From: JALRBM01 sp966186595
GTDB taxonomy: Bacteria; Patescibacteriota; Saccharimonadia; Saccharimonadales; Saccharimonadaceae
Length of the DNA: 22,458 bases
NCBI GenBank assembly: GCA_966186595.1
Contig: CBIFWO010000015.1
Span: forward strand, 1-22,458
Reading direction: 5' to 3'
Made by a program: the position numbers and the translations under genes. Of this stretch, positions 1-8,252 are shown piece by piece. How positions within the stretch are numbered: position 1 is the first letter of the stretch; each line of letters begins with the position of its first letter. The notes beneath the pieces are model-generated. The model searched no databases. It saw only the letters and a list, made by a program, of their open reading frames with translations, and was not told the origin of the DNA.

Positions 1-6
1 TTCACA

Positions 7-83
7 TGGTCGGGGTGAAAGGACTCGAACCTTCGACCTCACGGTCCCAAACCGCGCGCGCTAGCCAACTGCGCCACACCCCG
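7..83 (-). tRNA. tRNA-Pro (anticodon TGG)
   Basis: The minus strand folds into a complete cloverleaf. The acceptor stem CGGGGTG pairs with CACCCCG, the discriminator is A and the 3' CCA is encoded. The D stem is GCGC/GCGC. The anticodon stem CGCGG/CCGTG encloses the loop TTTGGGA, so the anticodon is TGG. The T arm carries GGTTCGAGTCC. Confidence 0.97.
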
Positions 84-100
84 ATAGATGTACTTTTGCG

Positions 101-106
101 ATTATA
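101..106 (-). promoter_or_regulatory. -10 box of tRNA-Pro
   Basis: A perfect TATAAT on the minus strand lies 17 nt before the tRNA 5' end, which predicts a precursor leader of about 10 nt. No convincing -35 box is seen. Confidence 0.6.
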
Positions 107-165
107 TCGTATTCATGTGGATATTTCCAGTAGTAAAATGGCTTGCTCGCTCTTGAAAAACAAGC

Positions 166-171
166 TACTAT
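166..171 (+). promoter_or_regulatory. Possible -10 box of the glycosyltransferase gene
   Basis: TACTAT ends directly before the ATG at 172. If it is used, transcription would start near 178, so the ATG at 187 rather than the one at 172 would be the translated start. No Shine-Dalgarno is present for either. Confidence 0.35.
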
Positions 172-186
172 ATGGGTAACAAGACT

Positions 187-1761
187 ATGCTAAAAAAGAT
201 ATTGCAAAAAATTCAAAAAAAGCCACGCCTATGGCCGCTCGATAAGTTTGATTACGGCATTTTGACCGGGGGCTTGGCGATCTATGTCACACTGACACTC
301 GCGACAATTGCCAAGTTCTCTATCTGGTTTGATGAAGCTTTTGGTGCTTTTCTGATCCGATTTGATTTTTGGCAAGTAGCGACCTACACGGCTGCTGATG
401 TTCATCCACCGCTCTACTATTGGCTGCTAAAACTATGGGGCATGGTATTTGGGACGAGCGAACTTGGGCTGCGATCGATGAGCGTCTTTTTTGGCGCGAT
501 CGCCATTTTCTTCGGGTATCTTTTAGTGAGACGCTTGTTTGGGCGAAAAGCGGCAATCGTGAGTTTGCTCTTCATGATTCTTTCGCCGATGTTCATCCGT
601 TATAGCCAGGAGATGCGCATGTACACGCTGGTGACGGCAATTGTTATGGCGGCGACGTATGTCTTGACGCTGGCGATGGAAAGCGGGAAGCGAAAACTAT
701 GGGTAACATACGGTATCCTTGTGTCGCTGGGGATGTGGACGCATTATTTTGCAGCACTAGCATGGATCGCGCACTGGGTGTGGCGCGCTTGGATTGTTGG
801 TAAAGAAGAGAAGCGAAAGGATTTTGCTCGGAAGTTCTTTAGTAAAGAGTGGCTAATCGCGCATGCGATCGCCATTGGGCTGTTTATTCCGTGGATTCCT
901 GCGTTGATGTATCAAACGCTCAACGTGCAGATAAATGGTTTTTGGATTCCTCCCGTTACACCTGTAACGTTGCCGAATTTCCTTACGAACGTGCTGTATT
1001 ATCAGGATCAGGACACGGTAAGCTCTTGGTTCACGCTTATATTCATGGTCATCCTTGCGGCTGCTTTGGTTGGGGCGGTGTGGACTTATCGTAGACTGGG
1101 TGAAAAAGAACGTCGGTCGTTTATGTTAATAAGTGCGCTGGCATTCATTCCAGTCACCCTTCTGTTTATAGGTTCGATGCCGCCGCTTCGATCGTCATTT
1201 ATCGAACGATATCTTATTCCGACGACGCTTGCGTTGATGCTATTCACTGGAGTGGTGATTGCATATCTAGCTAAACTCAAAACGAAGTCGCTGCCGATAC
1301 TACTAACTGTCCTTATGATGGTTGCACTCATTTTTGGCGTTTACAATGTGTATCAACTTGGTAACTATAACAAGAATCTCCGTACGTCTAATAGTACTCG
1401 ACAAGCGGTTGAAGTTGCCTGGCTAAAGGGCAAGACTGGCGAGCCGATTATTGCTGACACCCCGTGGGTCTTTTATGAGGCAGTCTTTTATAGCACGAAT
1501 GATCACCCTGTGTATTTTATTCACGAGACGACTGATTATAAATACGGTTCGCTCAAGATGCTTCAGGAAAATAGCTATGGAAAAATATATAACCTCGATC
1601 TGTTTAGCAAGCAACACGATACGGTGTGGTTCGTGAGTCGCTCAGGAAGTAGTCTGATTACAGCGCCAAAGAGTACATGGCGGCAGCTGCAACAATTCAC
1701 AATTAATGATCAGGTGAGCGGGCAAGCGCTTTACAAAGTGACGCAGTACAAAACTCGTTAA
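187..1761 (+). CDS. GT39/ArnT-like integral membrane glycosyltransferase
   Basis: A polytopic membrane protein of about 524 residues, resembling the dolichyl-phosphate-mannose/PMT_2 (GT-C fold) family. These enzymes move a sugar from a polyprenyl-phosphate donor to a protein, lipid or glycan on the outer membrane face. The first periplasmic-type loop has the acidic pair of the family (WFDEAF, D49-E50) and then HPPLYYWLLKLW at residues 73-84, a hallmark of bacterial PMT_2 proteins. About ten hydrophobic helices follow, then a soluble C-terminal tail of about 120 residues. The ATG at 172 would add five residues (MGNKT); I prefer 187 because of a -10-like box ending at 171. The gene runs convergently into the acyltransferase gene and the two overlap by 4 nt. 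Donor and acceptor cannot be read from the sequence. Confidence 0.85.
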   Translation: MLKKILQKIQKKPRLWPLDKFDYGILTGGLAIYVTLTLATIAKFSIWFDEAFGAFLIRFDFWQVATYTAADVHPPLYYWLLKLWGMVFGTSELGLRSMSVFFGAIAIFFGYLLVRRLFGRKAAIVSLLFMILSPMFIRYSQEMRMYTLVTAIVMAATYVLTLAMESGKRKLWVTYGILVSLGMWTHYFAALAWIAHWVWRAWIVGKEEKRKDFARKFFSKEWLIAHAIAIGLFIPWIPALMYQTLNVQINGFWIPPVTPVTLPNFLTNVLYYQDQDTVSSWFTLIFMVILAAALVGAVWTYRRLGEKERRSFMLISALAFIPVTLLFIGSMPPLRSSFIERYLIPTTLALMLFTGVVIAYLAKLKTKSLPILLTVLMMVALIFGVYNVYQLGNYNKNLRTSNSTRQAVEVAWLKGKTGEPIIADTPWVFYEAVFYSTNDHPVYFIHETTDYKYGSLKMLQENSYGKIYNLDLFSKQHDTVWFVSRSGSSLITAPKSTWRQLQQFTINDQVSGQALYKVTQYKTR

Positions 1762-2882
1762 CGTGGAATGATTTTCATCAGAACTTGATAGCGGATCATT
1801 ATCCAAATGAGTCCCAAAATGCCTGTGGTCACGAGGAGGTTAAAGACGAGTTCTCCCTTTTGTAGCCAAATGTGAATAAAGAAAATGATGAAGGCGTGGA
1901 GGGTATAAACGTAGAGCGAATTGGTACCAAAGGGGAGGAGGAGCCATCCTAGCCAACGCATAATGATTGACTTGAAGCGGCGGAATAAATAGAATGCGGC
2001 CCAGAACCAACTCAGGAACATGAGGACTCGAGCAATTGGTAGCTGTTCCTTGTCAAAGAAATTGATGTAAAGTTCGTAAGGTGTCAATTCTTTGGGAAGG
2101 GTCAAGGTGTCTGACCCAAAGATTTGCGGCCAGAAAATAAAGAAGACATTGAGAGCAAAAGTGACGCTGGCAATGCCGAGCGTACTCCAGGCCATGGCTT
2201 GCTGTAGTGACGGCTTTTGACGACTCCACCAATCAGTAATATTTTTCCAGTGGAATCCTATGATCATTCCACCGAAAAAGAGTAGTTGCCAGCTCATCGG
2301 CTGGAATAGTTCCTGGATAAGATCGGGTGATTTCGGTGTGACAGGAAAGAGAAGCCAGGTGAGGATCGATCCCACTAAGACGAAGTACCACTTGCCTTTT
2401 CTAAGTAACCACATCACTAGTGGGCTGGCTAGGAGGAAAATGGTATACAGCCGAAGGTAGTCTGCCCAGCCATAGAAATATTGGAGGGTAAGCGTCTGCC
2501 AAATGAGCTGCCAAATATCGCCAACTGGCTGGAAAATGCCCACTTTCAGGCCTGGTGCATTCATAAAGAATAACCAACCGGCAACTGTACAGAGGAGGAC
2601 GGTGACGATCAAAGTAACGTAAAGTTGCCACGCACGTTTTAAAAGTAATTTTGATACATGCACCAGTGGTTCGCTAATCAATTTGCTACCACGGACAATG
2701 CCGAGCACAATGCCGGAAATAAAAAAGAACCCTTCGGCAGTGGTGACGAACAGCTCACCGCGAGCTGACCACCAATCCAGCCCATTCGGGAAAAAGTTAA
2801 GATGATCTAGGATGATCGCTACGAGAAAATAGCCTCGCATGAGGTCGAACGTCATGATTCGGGATGATTTTTTCTCGGTCAC
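1758..2882 (-). CDS. OpgC-like integral membrane acyltransferase
   Basis: A 374-residue membrane protein with about ten hydrophobic helices. Its N-terminus, FDLMRGYFLVAIILDHL (F12-L28), with R16 and the D26-H27 pair, fits the OpgC / acyltransferase-3 superfamily. Those proteins carry acyl groups (succinyl, acetyl) across the membrane onto glycans. The start is a GTG at 2882, 8 nt after a TATAAT box (2891-2896), so the mRNA would be nearly leaderless. It is divergent from bcp across 37 bp and convergent with the glycosyltransferase, with which it may cooperate in modifying a surface glycan; that pairing is inferred from position only. The family call is fairly firm, the substrate unknown. Confidence 0.75.
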   Translation of the reverse strand: MTEKKSSRIMTFDLMRGYFLVAIILDHLNFFPNGLDWWSARGELFVTTAEGFFFISGIVLGIVRGSKLISEPLVHVSKLLLKRAWQLYVTLIVTVLLCTVAGWLFFMNAPGLKVGIFQPVGDIWQLIWQTLTLQYFYGWADYLRLYTIFLLASPLVMWLLRKGKWYFVLVGSILTWLLFPVTPKSPDLIQELFQPMSWQLLFFGGMIIGFHWKNITDWWSRQKPSLQQAMAWSTLGIASVTFALNVFFIFWPQIFGSDTLTLPKELTPYELYINFFDKEQLPIARVLMFLSWFWAAFYLFRRFKSIIMRWLGWLLLPFGTNSLYVYTLHAFIIFFIHIWLQKGELVFNLLVTTGILGLIWIMIRYQVLMKIIPR

Positions 2883-2890
2883 GTCTCCCT

Positions 2891-2913
2891 ATTATACTCC
2901 ACGCTGTTATACT
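2891..2913. promoter_or_regulatory. Back-to-back -10 boxes for the acyltransferase gene and bcp
   Basis: On the minus strand TATAAT (2891-2896) lies 8 nt before the GTG at 2882. On the plus strand TATACT (2908-2913), preceded by TGT as an extended -10, lies 6 nt before the ATG at 2920. Only 11 nt separate the two boxes, so the polymerase footprints must overlap. Confidence 0.7.
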
Positions 2914-2919
2914 AAAAAT

Positions 2920-3381
2920 ATGAAACAGCCTCCCTACCCTGCACCAGATTTTTCACTCCGCGATGAAGCCGGAAACGTTCATTCATTGTCCGATTACAAA
3001 GGCAAATGGCTCGTCCTGTATTTTTATCCAAAGGACGATACGCCAGGATGCACGATCGAAGCATGTAGCCTCCGCGATGCTCGAGACGAGATTATCGATC
3101 TAGGTGCCGAGGTGGTCGGAGTGAGCGCCGATGATGCTCCGAGTCATGAAACGTTCAAGGCTAAACATACACTTAATTTTACATTGCTCAGCGATCCCGA
3201 CAAGAAAATCATCGAAGCCTACGGAGCGTGGGGCAAGAAAATGTTTGGCAAAGAGGGAATTCTGCGAAGAACCTTTATTATCAACCCAGGTGGTGCGGTA
3301 GTAAAAGTCTATGGCCGCGTCACACCACAAGGTCACGGCAAGCAAGTAGTCGCCGAGCTAAAACGACTTCAGAGCAAGTAA
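2920..3381 (+). CDS. bcp: Bcp-type thioredoxin-dependent peroxiredoxin
   Basis: A 153-residue atypical 2-Cys peroxiredoxin of the AhpC/TSA (Bcp/PrxQ) family, which reduces hydrogen peroxide and organic peroxides in the cytoplasm using thioredoxin. The active-site segment PKDDTPGCTIEACSLRD contains peroxidatic C44 and, five residues on, resolving C49, the PrxQ arrangement. The downstream segment FGKEGILRRTFIINPGG is also typical. The ATG at 2920 fits the usual Bcp N-terminus and lies 6 nt after TATACT. A reading frame extends upstream to 2839, but it would cross the promoter and enter the neighbouring gene. The stop lies 1 nt from the convergent end of gatD. Confidence 0.95.
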   Translation: MKQPPYPAPDFSLRDEAGNVHSLSDYKGKWLVLYFYPKDDTPGCTIEACSLRDARDEIIDLGAEVVGVSADDAPSHETFKAKHTLNFTLLSDPDKKIIEAYGAWGKKMFGKEGILRRTFIINPGGAVVKVYGRVTPQGHGKQVVAELKRLQSK

Positions 3382-3382
3382 T

Positions 3383-4105
3383 CTAGCGAGGACGTTTTAA
3401 TGCTGCAGTTCGGGCTAGCTCAGCGAATCGGTCGTCAATAACGGTTGGTGCGAACTCACCGTATTTTCGTGTAATGGCTTTTTCAATTAAATGATCGGCA
3501 AGCGCCGGATTCTTAGGTAGAAGCGAACCGTGCATATAGGTACCGATTACATTCCGGTACCTGGCACCTTCGCTATCGTCCTGGCCATTGTTGCCAGCAC
3601 CCTTAAGCACGCGACCCAGTGGCTGAACACCTTTTCCTAGGAATGTTTGACCGCTATGGTTTTCGTAACCGATGAGTTCACCAAACTGATGACTTCGAGT
3701 AACGATATTACCGGTCAGTCGCTCGGGGCCGGCGTGCGTTTCGATATCAAGGAGGCTGATTCCTTCAATGACATGGCCGTCTTGTGTCTTAAAAAAATTA
3801 CCAAACATTTGGTAAAGCCCACAAATCATGAGCATAGGTACATCATTATCAGCAAGATCATGGAGGTTTTTGCTGATCGCTAGGAGGTCATCTTGGATTC
3901 TATCTTGTCCGGCATCCTGGCCACCACCACCAATAATAATGTCGACACCTTCTGGAAAACTGTCGCCGGGATTATATTCAACAAATTTTGGCTTGTAGCC
4001 GTGCCACTGTAGGCGACGCAGGATTGTGAGTACATTGCCCCAGTCGCCGTAGATATTCATATCGCGGGGATAGAGTTGCAAGACAGTAATGGTTTTATCG
4101 TTCAT
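3383..4105 (-). CDS. gatD: Lipid II isoglutaminyl synthase, glutamine amidotransferase subunit GatD
   Basis: A 240-residue class I (CobB/CobQ-like) glutamine amidotransferase. With MurT it amidates the alpha-carboxyl of D-Glu in lipid II to D-isoglutamine at the cytoplasmic face of the membrane. The nucleophile is C95 in MLMICGLYQMFGNFF. H192 lies in GTYMHGSLLPKNP. The substrate-contacting Arg of the family matches R129 in GPERLTGNIV. These sit where the known Staphylococcus aureus GatD residues C94, R128 and H189 are expected. An ATGA overlap with the end of murT (4102-4105) shows translational coupling. No promoter or Shine-Dalgarno of its own is visible. Confidence 0.95.
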   Translation of the reverse strand: MNDKTITVLQLYPRDMNIYGDWGNVLTILRRLQWHGYKPKFVEYNPGDSFPEGVDIIIGGGGQDAGQDRIQDDLLAISKNLHDLADNDVPMLMICGLYQMFGNFFKTQDGHVIEGISLLDIETHAGPERLTGNIVTRSHQFGELIGYENHSGQTFLGKGVQPLGRVLKGAGNNGQDDSEGARYRNVIGTYMHGSLLPKNPALADHLIEKAITRKYGEFAPTVIDDRFAELARTAALKRPR

Positions 4106-5376
4106 GAGATTTGCTCCACAGTGGTCATTTTACCGAGTAATTGTCTGAGGGCAAGCATGGCTGTGTATGTACAGTAAATTCGTTTTGGCTGATCGGGCGC
4201 CGAAGCAAGAAAATGCTGAAGCGCATCTTCCAAACCAGGCTCAACGTGGGAGATGGCAACTTCTTCATATTGCAGCCTAAGTGCCATGTCGTAGGCACGG
4301 ATACCACTTACCTCGGAAACGCCGTCTTTTTTGAGACTGTCAAAATCAACGTCCCAAAGCCATGACATGTCACGCCCGTCGGCATAGTTATCATTGATGG
4401 CGATCATGGTTGCATAGCCGTCAGGCTTAAAGGAGGCAAGGCTCAGACGAAATCCGCTCGGGTTTTTTACCAGCACAAGTTCCAGTGACTGGCCCTTAAC
4501 CATGATTTGTTCCCCGCGCCCAAAAGCAGGTGTGACATTAGCAAGGGCATGAACAAGCTTGGTTTCGTCGTGATCTTCACCGAGGATCGCGCGCACAAGT
4601 GCAACGGCAGCTGCGGCATTATAAATATTATAAACACCCTGAAGCTGCAGGGGAGTTGTGACAGTTTTTCCATCAATGATAAACTGGGCATTTTCGTCTT
4701 TGATGGCCTGGAGGATGACATTAGCTTCTGGTGGTTCGGTATTTGTTTTTTTAGATTGCTGACGCATCTCGTCATCGCTAGGAAAGAGCGGGCGAAGATT
4801 TGGGGCGAGACCAAAGTAGGCAACTTTTTGTCCGTGGAGCGTCCCGGCAATGGCGGCAACGCGTGGATCTTCTCGGTTAAGTGTGACGGTATCGGTCGTG
4901 GCGTTCGCAATTGTGGCAAGCATTTTGGCGGTGGTGTCAATTTCCCCAAAGCGATCCAGCTGATCGCGCATTACATTCAGGAGGAGAGAAAAACGCGGTG
5001 GGATAGCGTGCACAAAATGTACAGCATGTGCCTCGTCGAGTTCCAAAACGGCGATGTCAGCTTCAAGGTTCCCCTTGTTATCAATTTCCCCAAGGAGAGC
5101 TGCTGCGACTCCGCGTGTAAAGTTGCTTCCAGTGCGGTTAGTGAAAACGCGTAACCCTTGGCTTTCCAGGAGCTCGACTACCATTTTTGTCGTCGTCGTT
5201 TTACCATTGGTGCCACTAATAACCACCACACCTTGGGGTAATTGGGCTAGGGTACGTTTGATAAAATCAGGATCGATCTTTTCAACAAAGAGGCCAGGGA
5301 GAGCAGATCCACCACCGCGCAGCTGGGCAATCCGCCGGACTGCCTTTCCGAGCAGCGTGACATAAGGTTTTGACAT
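4102..5376 (-). CDS. murT: Lipid II isoglutaminyl synthase, Mur ligase-like subunit MurT
   Basis: A 424-residue Mur-ligase-family protein that activates the D-Glu carboxylate of lipid II with ATP and receives ammonia from GatD. The P-loop GTNGKTTT is at residues 55-62. LELDEAHAVHF (about 111-121) and NVMRDQLDRFGEID are typical MurT segments. The C-terminal DUF1727 domain contains INDNYADGRDMSWLWDVDF, the segment that supplies the Asp completing the GatD catalytic triad. The four-cysteine zinc ribbon of the S. aureus and streptococcal proteins is absent: about residues 187-222 are a short Cys-free linker. The start is the ATG at 5376, 6 nt after TATAAT. First gene of murT-gatD. Confidence 0.95.
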   Translation of the reverse strand: MSKPYVTLLGKAVRRIAQLRGGGSALPGLFVEKIDPDFIKRTLAQLPQGVVVISGTNGKTTTTKMVVELLESQGLRVFTNRTGSNFTRGVAAALLGEIDNKGNLEADIAVLELDEAHAVHFVHAIPPRFSLLLNVMRDQLDRFGEIDTTAKMLATIANATTDTVTLNREDPRVAAIAGTLHGQKVAYFGLAPNLRPLFPSDDEMRQQSKKTNTEPPEANVILQAIKDENAQFIIDGKTVTTPLQLQGVYNIYNAAAAVALVRAILGEDHDETKLVHALANVTPAFGRGEQIMVKGQSLELVLVKNPSGFRLSLASFKPDGYATMIAINDNYADGRDMSWLWDVDFDSLKKDGVSEVSGIRAYDMALRLQYEEVAISHVEPGLEDALQHFLASAPDQPKRIYCTYTAMLALRQLLGKMTTVEQIS

Positions 5377-5382
5377 GCCTCT

Positions 5383-5415
5383 ATTATAGCCTAACTAACC
5401 ACTGTGCGTTACAAT
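5383..5415. promoter_or_regulatory. Back-to-back leaderless promoters for murT-gatD and the AAA+ operon
   Basis: On the minus strand TATAAT (5383-5388) lies exactly 6 nt before the murT ATG. On the plus strand TACAAT (5410-5415) lies exactly 6 nt before the ATG at 5422. The whole divergent intergenic region is 45 bp and neither gene has a Shine-Dalgarno. Confidence 0.75.
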
Positions 5416-5421
5416 GAGATT

Positions 5422-5805
5422 ATGTTTATCTTGGGGCTTCTTTCTTGGTGGTATACCACAGGGTGGCGCGGACGACTTTTTGGACTTCGTGACAAGTTGC
5501 TGAGCACGATTGATTACTTCTCGATTGATCTTCTCCTACGAACATTCTTCTCCCCTTTTCGCCAGATTTCTGCGGGAAGAGTAGACGGCGGCTTGAATGT
5601 TCAGATGCGGGCGTTCATGGACAGGTTGATTTCGCGAATCATTGGGGCGATGATTCGTTTGGTAATGATCATCATCGGCATCCTGGCAATCTTATTTGAG
5701 ACGATACTCGGGACTGTATTCGTGGCTCTTTGGGCGTTTATTCCAATTTTTCCTCTTGTAGGAATTGGGCTGGCAATAACGGGATGGGTGCCATGGAATC
5801 TGTAA
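5422..5805 (+). CDS. Small integral membrane protein, first gene of the AAA+ operon
   Basis: A 127-residue protein of unknown family. The N-terminus is amphipathic and aromatic (LLSWWYTTGWRGR). A soluble segment with FFSPFRQISAGRVDGGLN follows. From about residue 70 two or three hydrophobic helices run to the C-terminus (RLVMIIIGILAILFETILG, then TVFVALWAFIPIFPLVGIG). The ATG at 5422 lies 6 nt after TACAAT; a GTG 18 nt upstream would fall before the promoter and is rejected. The gene overlaps the AAA+ gene by 13 nt, so the two are surely co-translated, and it is a candidate membrane partner of that ATPase. No function is assigned. Confidence 0.8.
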   Translation: MFILGLLSWWYTTGWRGRLFGLRDKLLSTIDYFSIDLLLRTFFSPFRQISAGRVDGGLNVQMRAFMDRLISRIIGAMIRLVMIIIGILAILFETILGTVFVALWAFIPIFPLVGIGLAITGWVPWNL

Positions 5806-8252
5806 CGTTTGATTATGTGAGTGTGCGTGCAGCCAAAGCACGAATTAGTCGAACCCTTAGCGGCGTGTGGGTATGGCTGCTACCCCTTTTGGTTGTAGCG
5901 TTCTTTGTAGGAGGCGCCTTACTCCTCCTCCTTGAACAGTCGCTTGGATGGGCAGTTATTGGACTTGCGGCGATTCCATTGATATTTAACCAGTGGTACA
6001 AGTATGAGCTGAAAGACCTTTCGCCGTTGAAGAAGGAATCATTACATATTGATGATGTCCTTGAGGTGCAAATATTAGGGAGGCTGAGCAGGGCCCCTTC
6101 GCCATACGACGTCGCAACTATTCTGGGTGAAGTGCCGAGCGGGCAGTTTTTTGCTGCACGTTTTGGCGTGGGAGCGCGCTTTTTGCAGGAAATTTCCGCC
6201 AAAGAGCCTGAAAAAATGGCTGGTGTCTGGCAGGAGGCAATGGCAGTAAAGGAGCAGTTGGGTATAGCGCAAGTTACTGGCGGTGTGCTTGTTGTGGCGC
6301 TTGCCCGTGCATTTCCAGGATACGAAAACCTGCTGGCGCATGCTCATATTGGCGATGACGATTTGATCAATGGTATAAAGTGGCACGAGCATATCAAGAG
6401 TTTGATTGCCGAGCACTCCAGGCCAAAACGAACAGGGGGTATTGCGCGTGACTGGTCTTTTGGCTACATTCCACTTCTTACTCGTTTTGGCCAGAATATC
6501 AGCGAGCAGATTGCTCGTGGTGGTCTCCTTTCGACAGATCTGGAGGCGCACACCCAGGCGCTGGAACAACTGATTGGAACCTTTGGTAACGGTGGCAGGC
6601 AGAATGCCGTTTTGGTCGGGCCAGCAGGTGTGGGAAAGACGACGATCGTTCATGCTTTTGCGGAGCGGCTGTTGGATGCATCGGCACATATTCCCGATAC
6701 ACTGAAGTTTCGTCAGGTGTTTATACTCGATTCATCTTCGCTTCTTGCAGCAGCACCAGGTCGTGGTGAGCTGGAAAATCTGATCATGCAGGTACTGGGA
6801 GAAGCATATAGTGCGAAAAATATTATTATTTGTTTGGATAATGCGCAACTTTTCTTCGAGGAAGGGATCGGATCCGTTGATCTGACGAATGTGCTTCTCC
6901 CAATTTTGGAGGCAGGCAATTTGCGCATGATTCTTACAATGGACGAGCAACGTTACCTTCAGATTGGCCAACGTAATTCGGCCCTTATTAACGCACTAAA
7001 TCGCATTAGCGTTGGAGCGGCTACAAAGGACGAAACGATGGCAGCAATGCAAGATCAGCTAATCTCTACGGAATTCCGCCAGAAGGTGACGTACACGTAT
7101 CAGTCATTGGAAGAATCGTACAGGCTGAGTGAACGATATGTACATGACTTGGCTATGCCAGGCCGCGCGATCAAGATGATGGAGGCTGCGGCTGGTTTTA
7201 GCGAGAGTGGTTTGGTGACGATAAATTCAGTCCAGCGTGCAATTGAACAAACGATGGATATAAAAGTTGGTGTTGCCAGCGACGAGGATGAGCGCGAAAA
7301 GTTGCTGAACATGGAGGATCTCATCCATCAGCGCATGATCAATCAAACTCGTGCGGTAGGAGTGGTGAGTGACGCGCTTCGCCGAGCGCGTGCTGGTGTG
7401 CGTAATCAGAACCGACCGATTGGTACTTTCCTGTTCCTCGGGCCTACCGGGGTGGGCAAGACTGAGCTTGCGAAGGCACTTGCGGATGTCTACTTTAACG
7501 GCGAGAATCGTATGATTCGTCTCGACCTTAACGAATATGTCCGTAGCGAGGACGTTGCTCGCTTGATTGCTGATGGTGCGGATGATCCCACCAGTTTGAC
7601 CGCACAGGTTATGAAGCAGCCGTTTAGTGTGGTGCTGTTGGATGAGATAGAGAAGGCGCATCCGAATGTTCTTACAACCTTACTGCAGCTGCTTGATGAG
7701 GGAATTCTTCGTGACATCAAAAACCGCGAGGTCAGCTTTCGTGACGCCATCGTCATTGCAACTAGTAACGCGGGTGCAGAACGTATTCGTGAATATATTG
7801 AACGCGGGTATCAGCTGGAACAATTTGAAAAACAATTCATCGATGAATTAATTAGCAGTAATCAGTTTCGACCAGAATTTCTGAACCGTTTTGATGAAAT
7901 TGTGGTCTTCCGTCCACTGGAAAAGAACGAATTAGTGCAGGTGATTGATCTTATTTTGGCAGGTATCAACAAGACATTGGCGTTGCAAAAAATCAGTGTG
8001 AGCGTCGCGGATGATGCCAAATTGCTCCTGGTAGATCGAGGGTATGATCCTCGACTAGGTGCCCGTCCGATGCGGCGTGTTGTCCAGCGAGCAGTAGAAA
8101 ATACTGTCGCCAAGCAAATGCTTTCGGGATCAGTTTCGCCTGGAAGTACGATTGAAATTACTCGTGAACAAGTAGAACAAATATTGGGATCACGAGCTGA
8201 GGCGGATGCAATTGCCGCAAATGTGCAGCCACCCCAAGGAGAAGGCCAATGA
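5793..8252 (+). CDS. Membrane-anchored Clp-like two-domain AAA+ ATPase with degenerate motifs
   Basis: An 819-residue ClpA/ClpC-type protein. Residues about 23-75 hold two hydrophobic helices, unusual for this family. A weak Clp-N-like region follows. Domain 1 has Walker A GPAGVGKTT (276-284), but its Walker B reads LDNAQ, with D349 kept and the catalytic Glu replaced by N350. Its pore-loop segment reads PGRGELEN where ClpC has KYRGEFEE. Domain 2 has Walker A GPTGVGKTE (550-558), an intact Walker B LLDEIEKAH (D617, E618), an Arg finger in FLNRFDE and sensor 2 in DPRLGARPMRR. The GYVG pore loop of domain 2 is deleted and no IGF/IGL ClpP-docking loop is seen. Domain 2 is therefore the likely motor, while ClpP coupling and classical threading are doubtful. 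Probably a membrane-located remodelling factor working with its operon neighbours. An alternative ATG at 5784 adds three residues. Confidence 0.85.
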   Translation: MESVTFDYVSVRAAKARISRTLSGVWVWLLPLLVVAFFVGGALLLLLEQSLGWAVIGLAAIPLIFNQWYKYELKDLSPLKKESLHIDDVLEVQILGRLSRAPSPYDVATILGEVPSGQFFAARFGVGARFLQEISAKEPEKMAGVWQEAMAVKEQLGIAQVTGGVLVVALARAFPGYENLLAHAHIGDDDLINGIKWHEHIKSLIAEHSRPKRTGGIARDWSFGYIPLLTRFGQNISEQIARGGLLSTDLEAHTQALEQLIGTFGNGGRQNAVLVGPAGVGKTTIVHAFAERLLDASAHIPDTLKFRQVFILDSSSLLAAAPGRGELENLIMQVLGEAYSAKNIIICLDNAQLFFEEGIGSVDLTNVLLPILEAGNLRMILTMDEQRYLQIGQRNSALINALNRISVGAATKDETMAAMQDQLISTEFRQKVTYTYQSLEESYRLSERYVHDLAMPGRAIKMMEAAAGFSESGLVTINSVQRAIEQTMDIKVGVASDEDEREKLLNMEDLIHQRMINQTRAVGVVSDALRRARAGVRNQNRPIGTFLFLGPTGVGKTELAKALADVYFNGENRMIRLDLNEYVRSEDVARLIADGADDPTSLTAQVMKQPFSVVLLDEIEKAHPNVLTTLLQLLDEGILRDIKNREVSFRDAIVIATSNAGAERIREYIERGYQLEQFEKQFIDELISSNQFRPEFLNRFDEIVVFRPLEKNELVQVIDLILAGINKTLALQKISVSVADDAKLLLVDRGYDPRLGARPMRRVVQRAVENTVAKQMLSGSVSPGSTIEITREQVEQILGSRAEADAIAANVQPPQGEGQ

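Noticed and set aside
138..179. A 13-codon ORF before the glycosyltransferase gene as a possible leader peptide
   Set aside because: No ribosome site and no promoter placed to transcribe it; the length is expected by chance.
4507..5154. A 215-codon plus-strand frame antisense to murT
   Set aside because: It lies wholly inside the well-supported murT gene, has no promoter or ribosome site and resembles no family.
6075..6689. A 204-codon minus-strand frame antisense to the AAA+ gene
   Set aside because: The opposite strand has strong conserved domains; this frame has none and no start signals.
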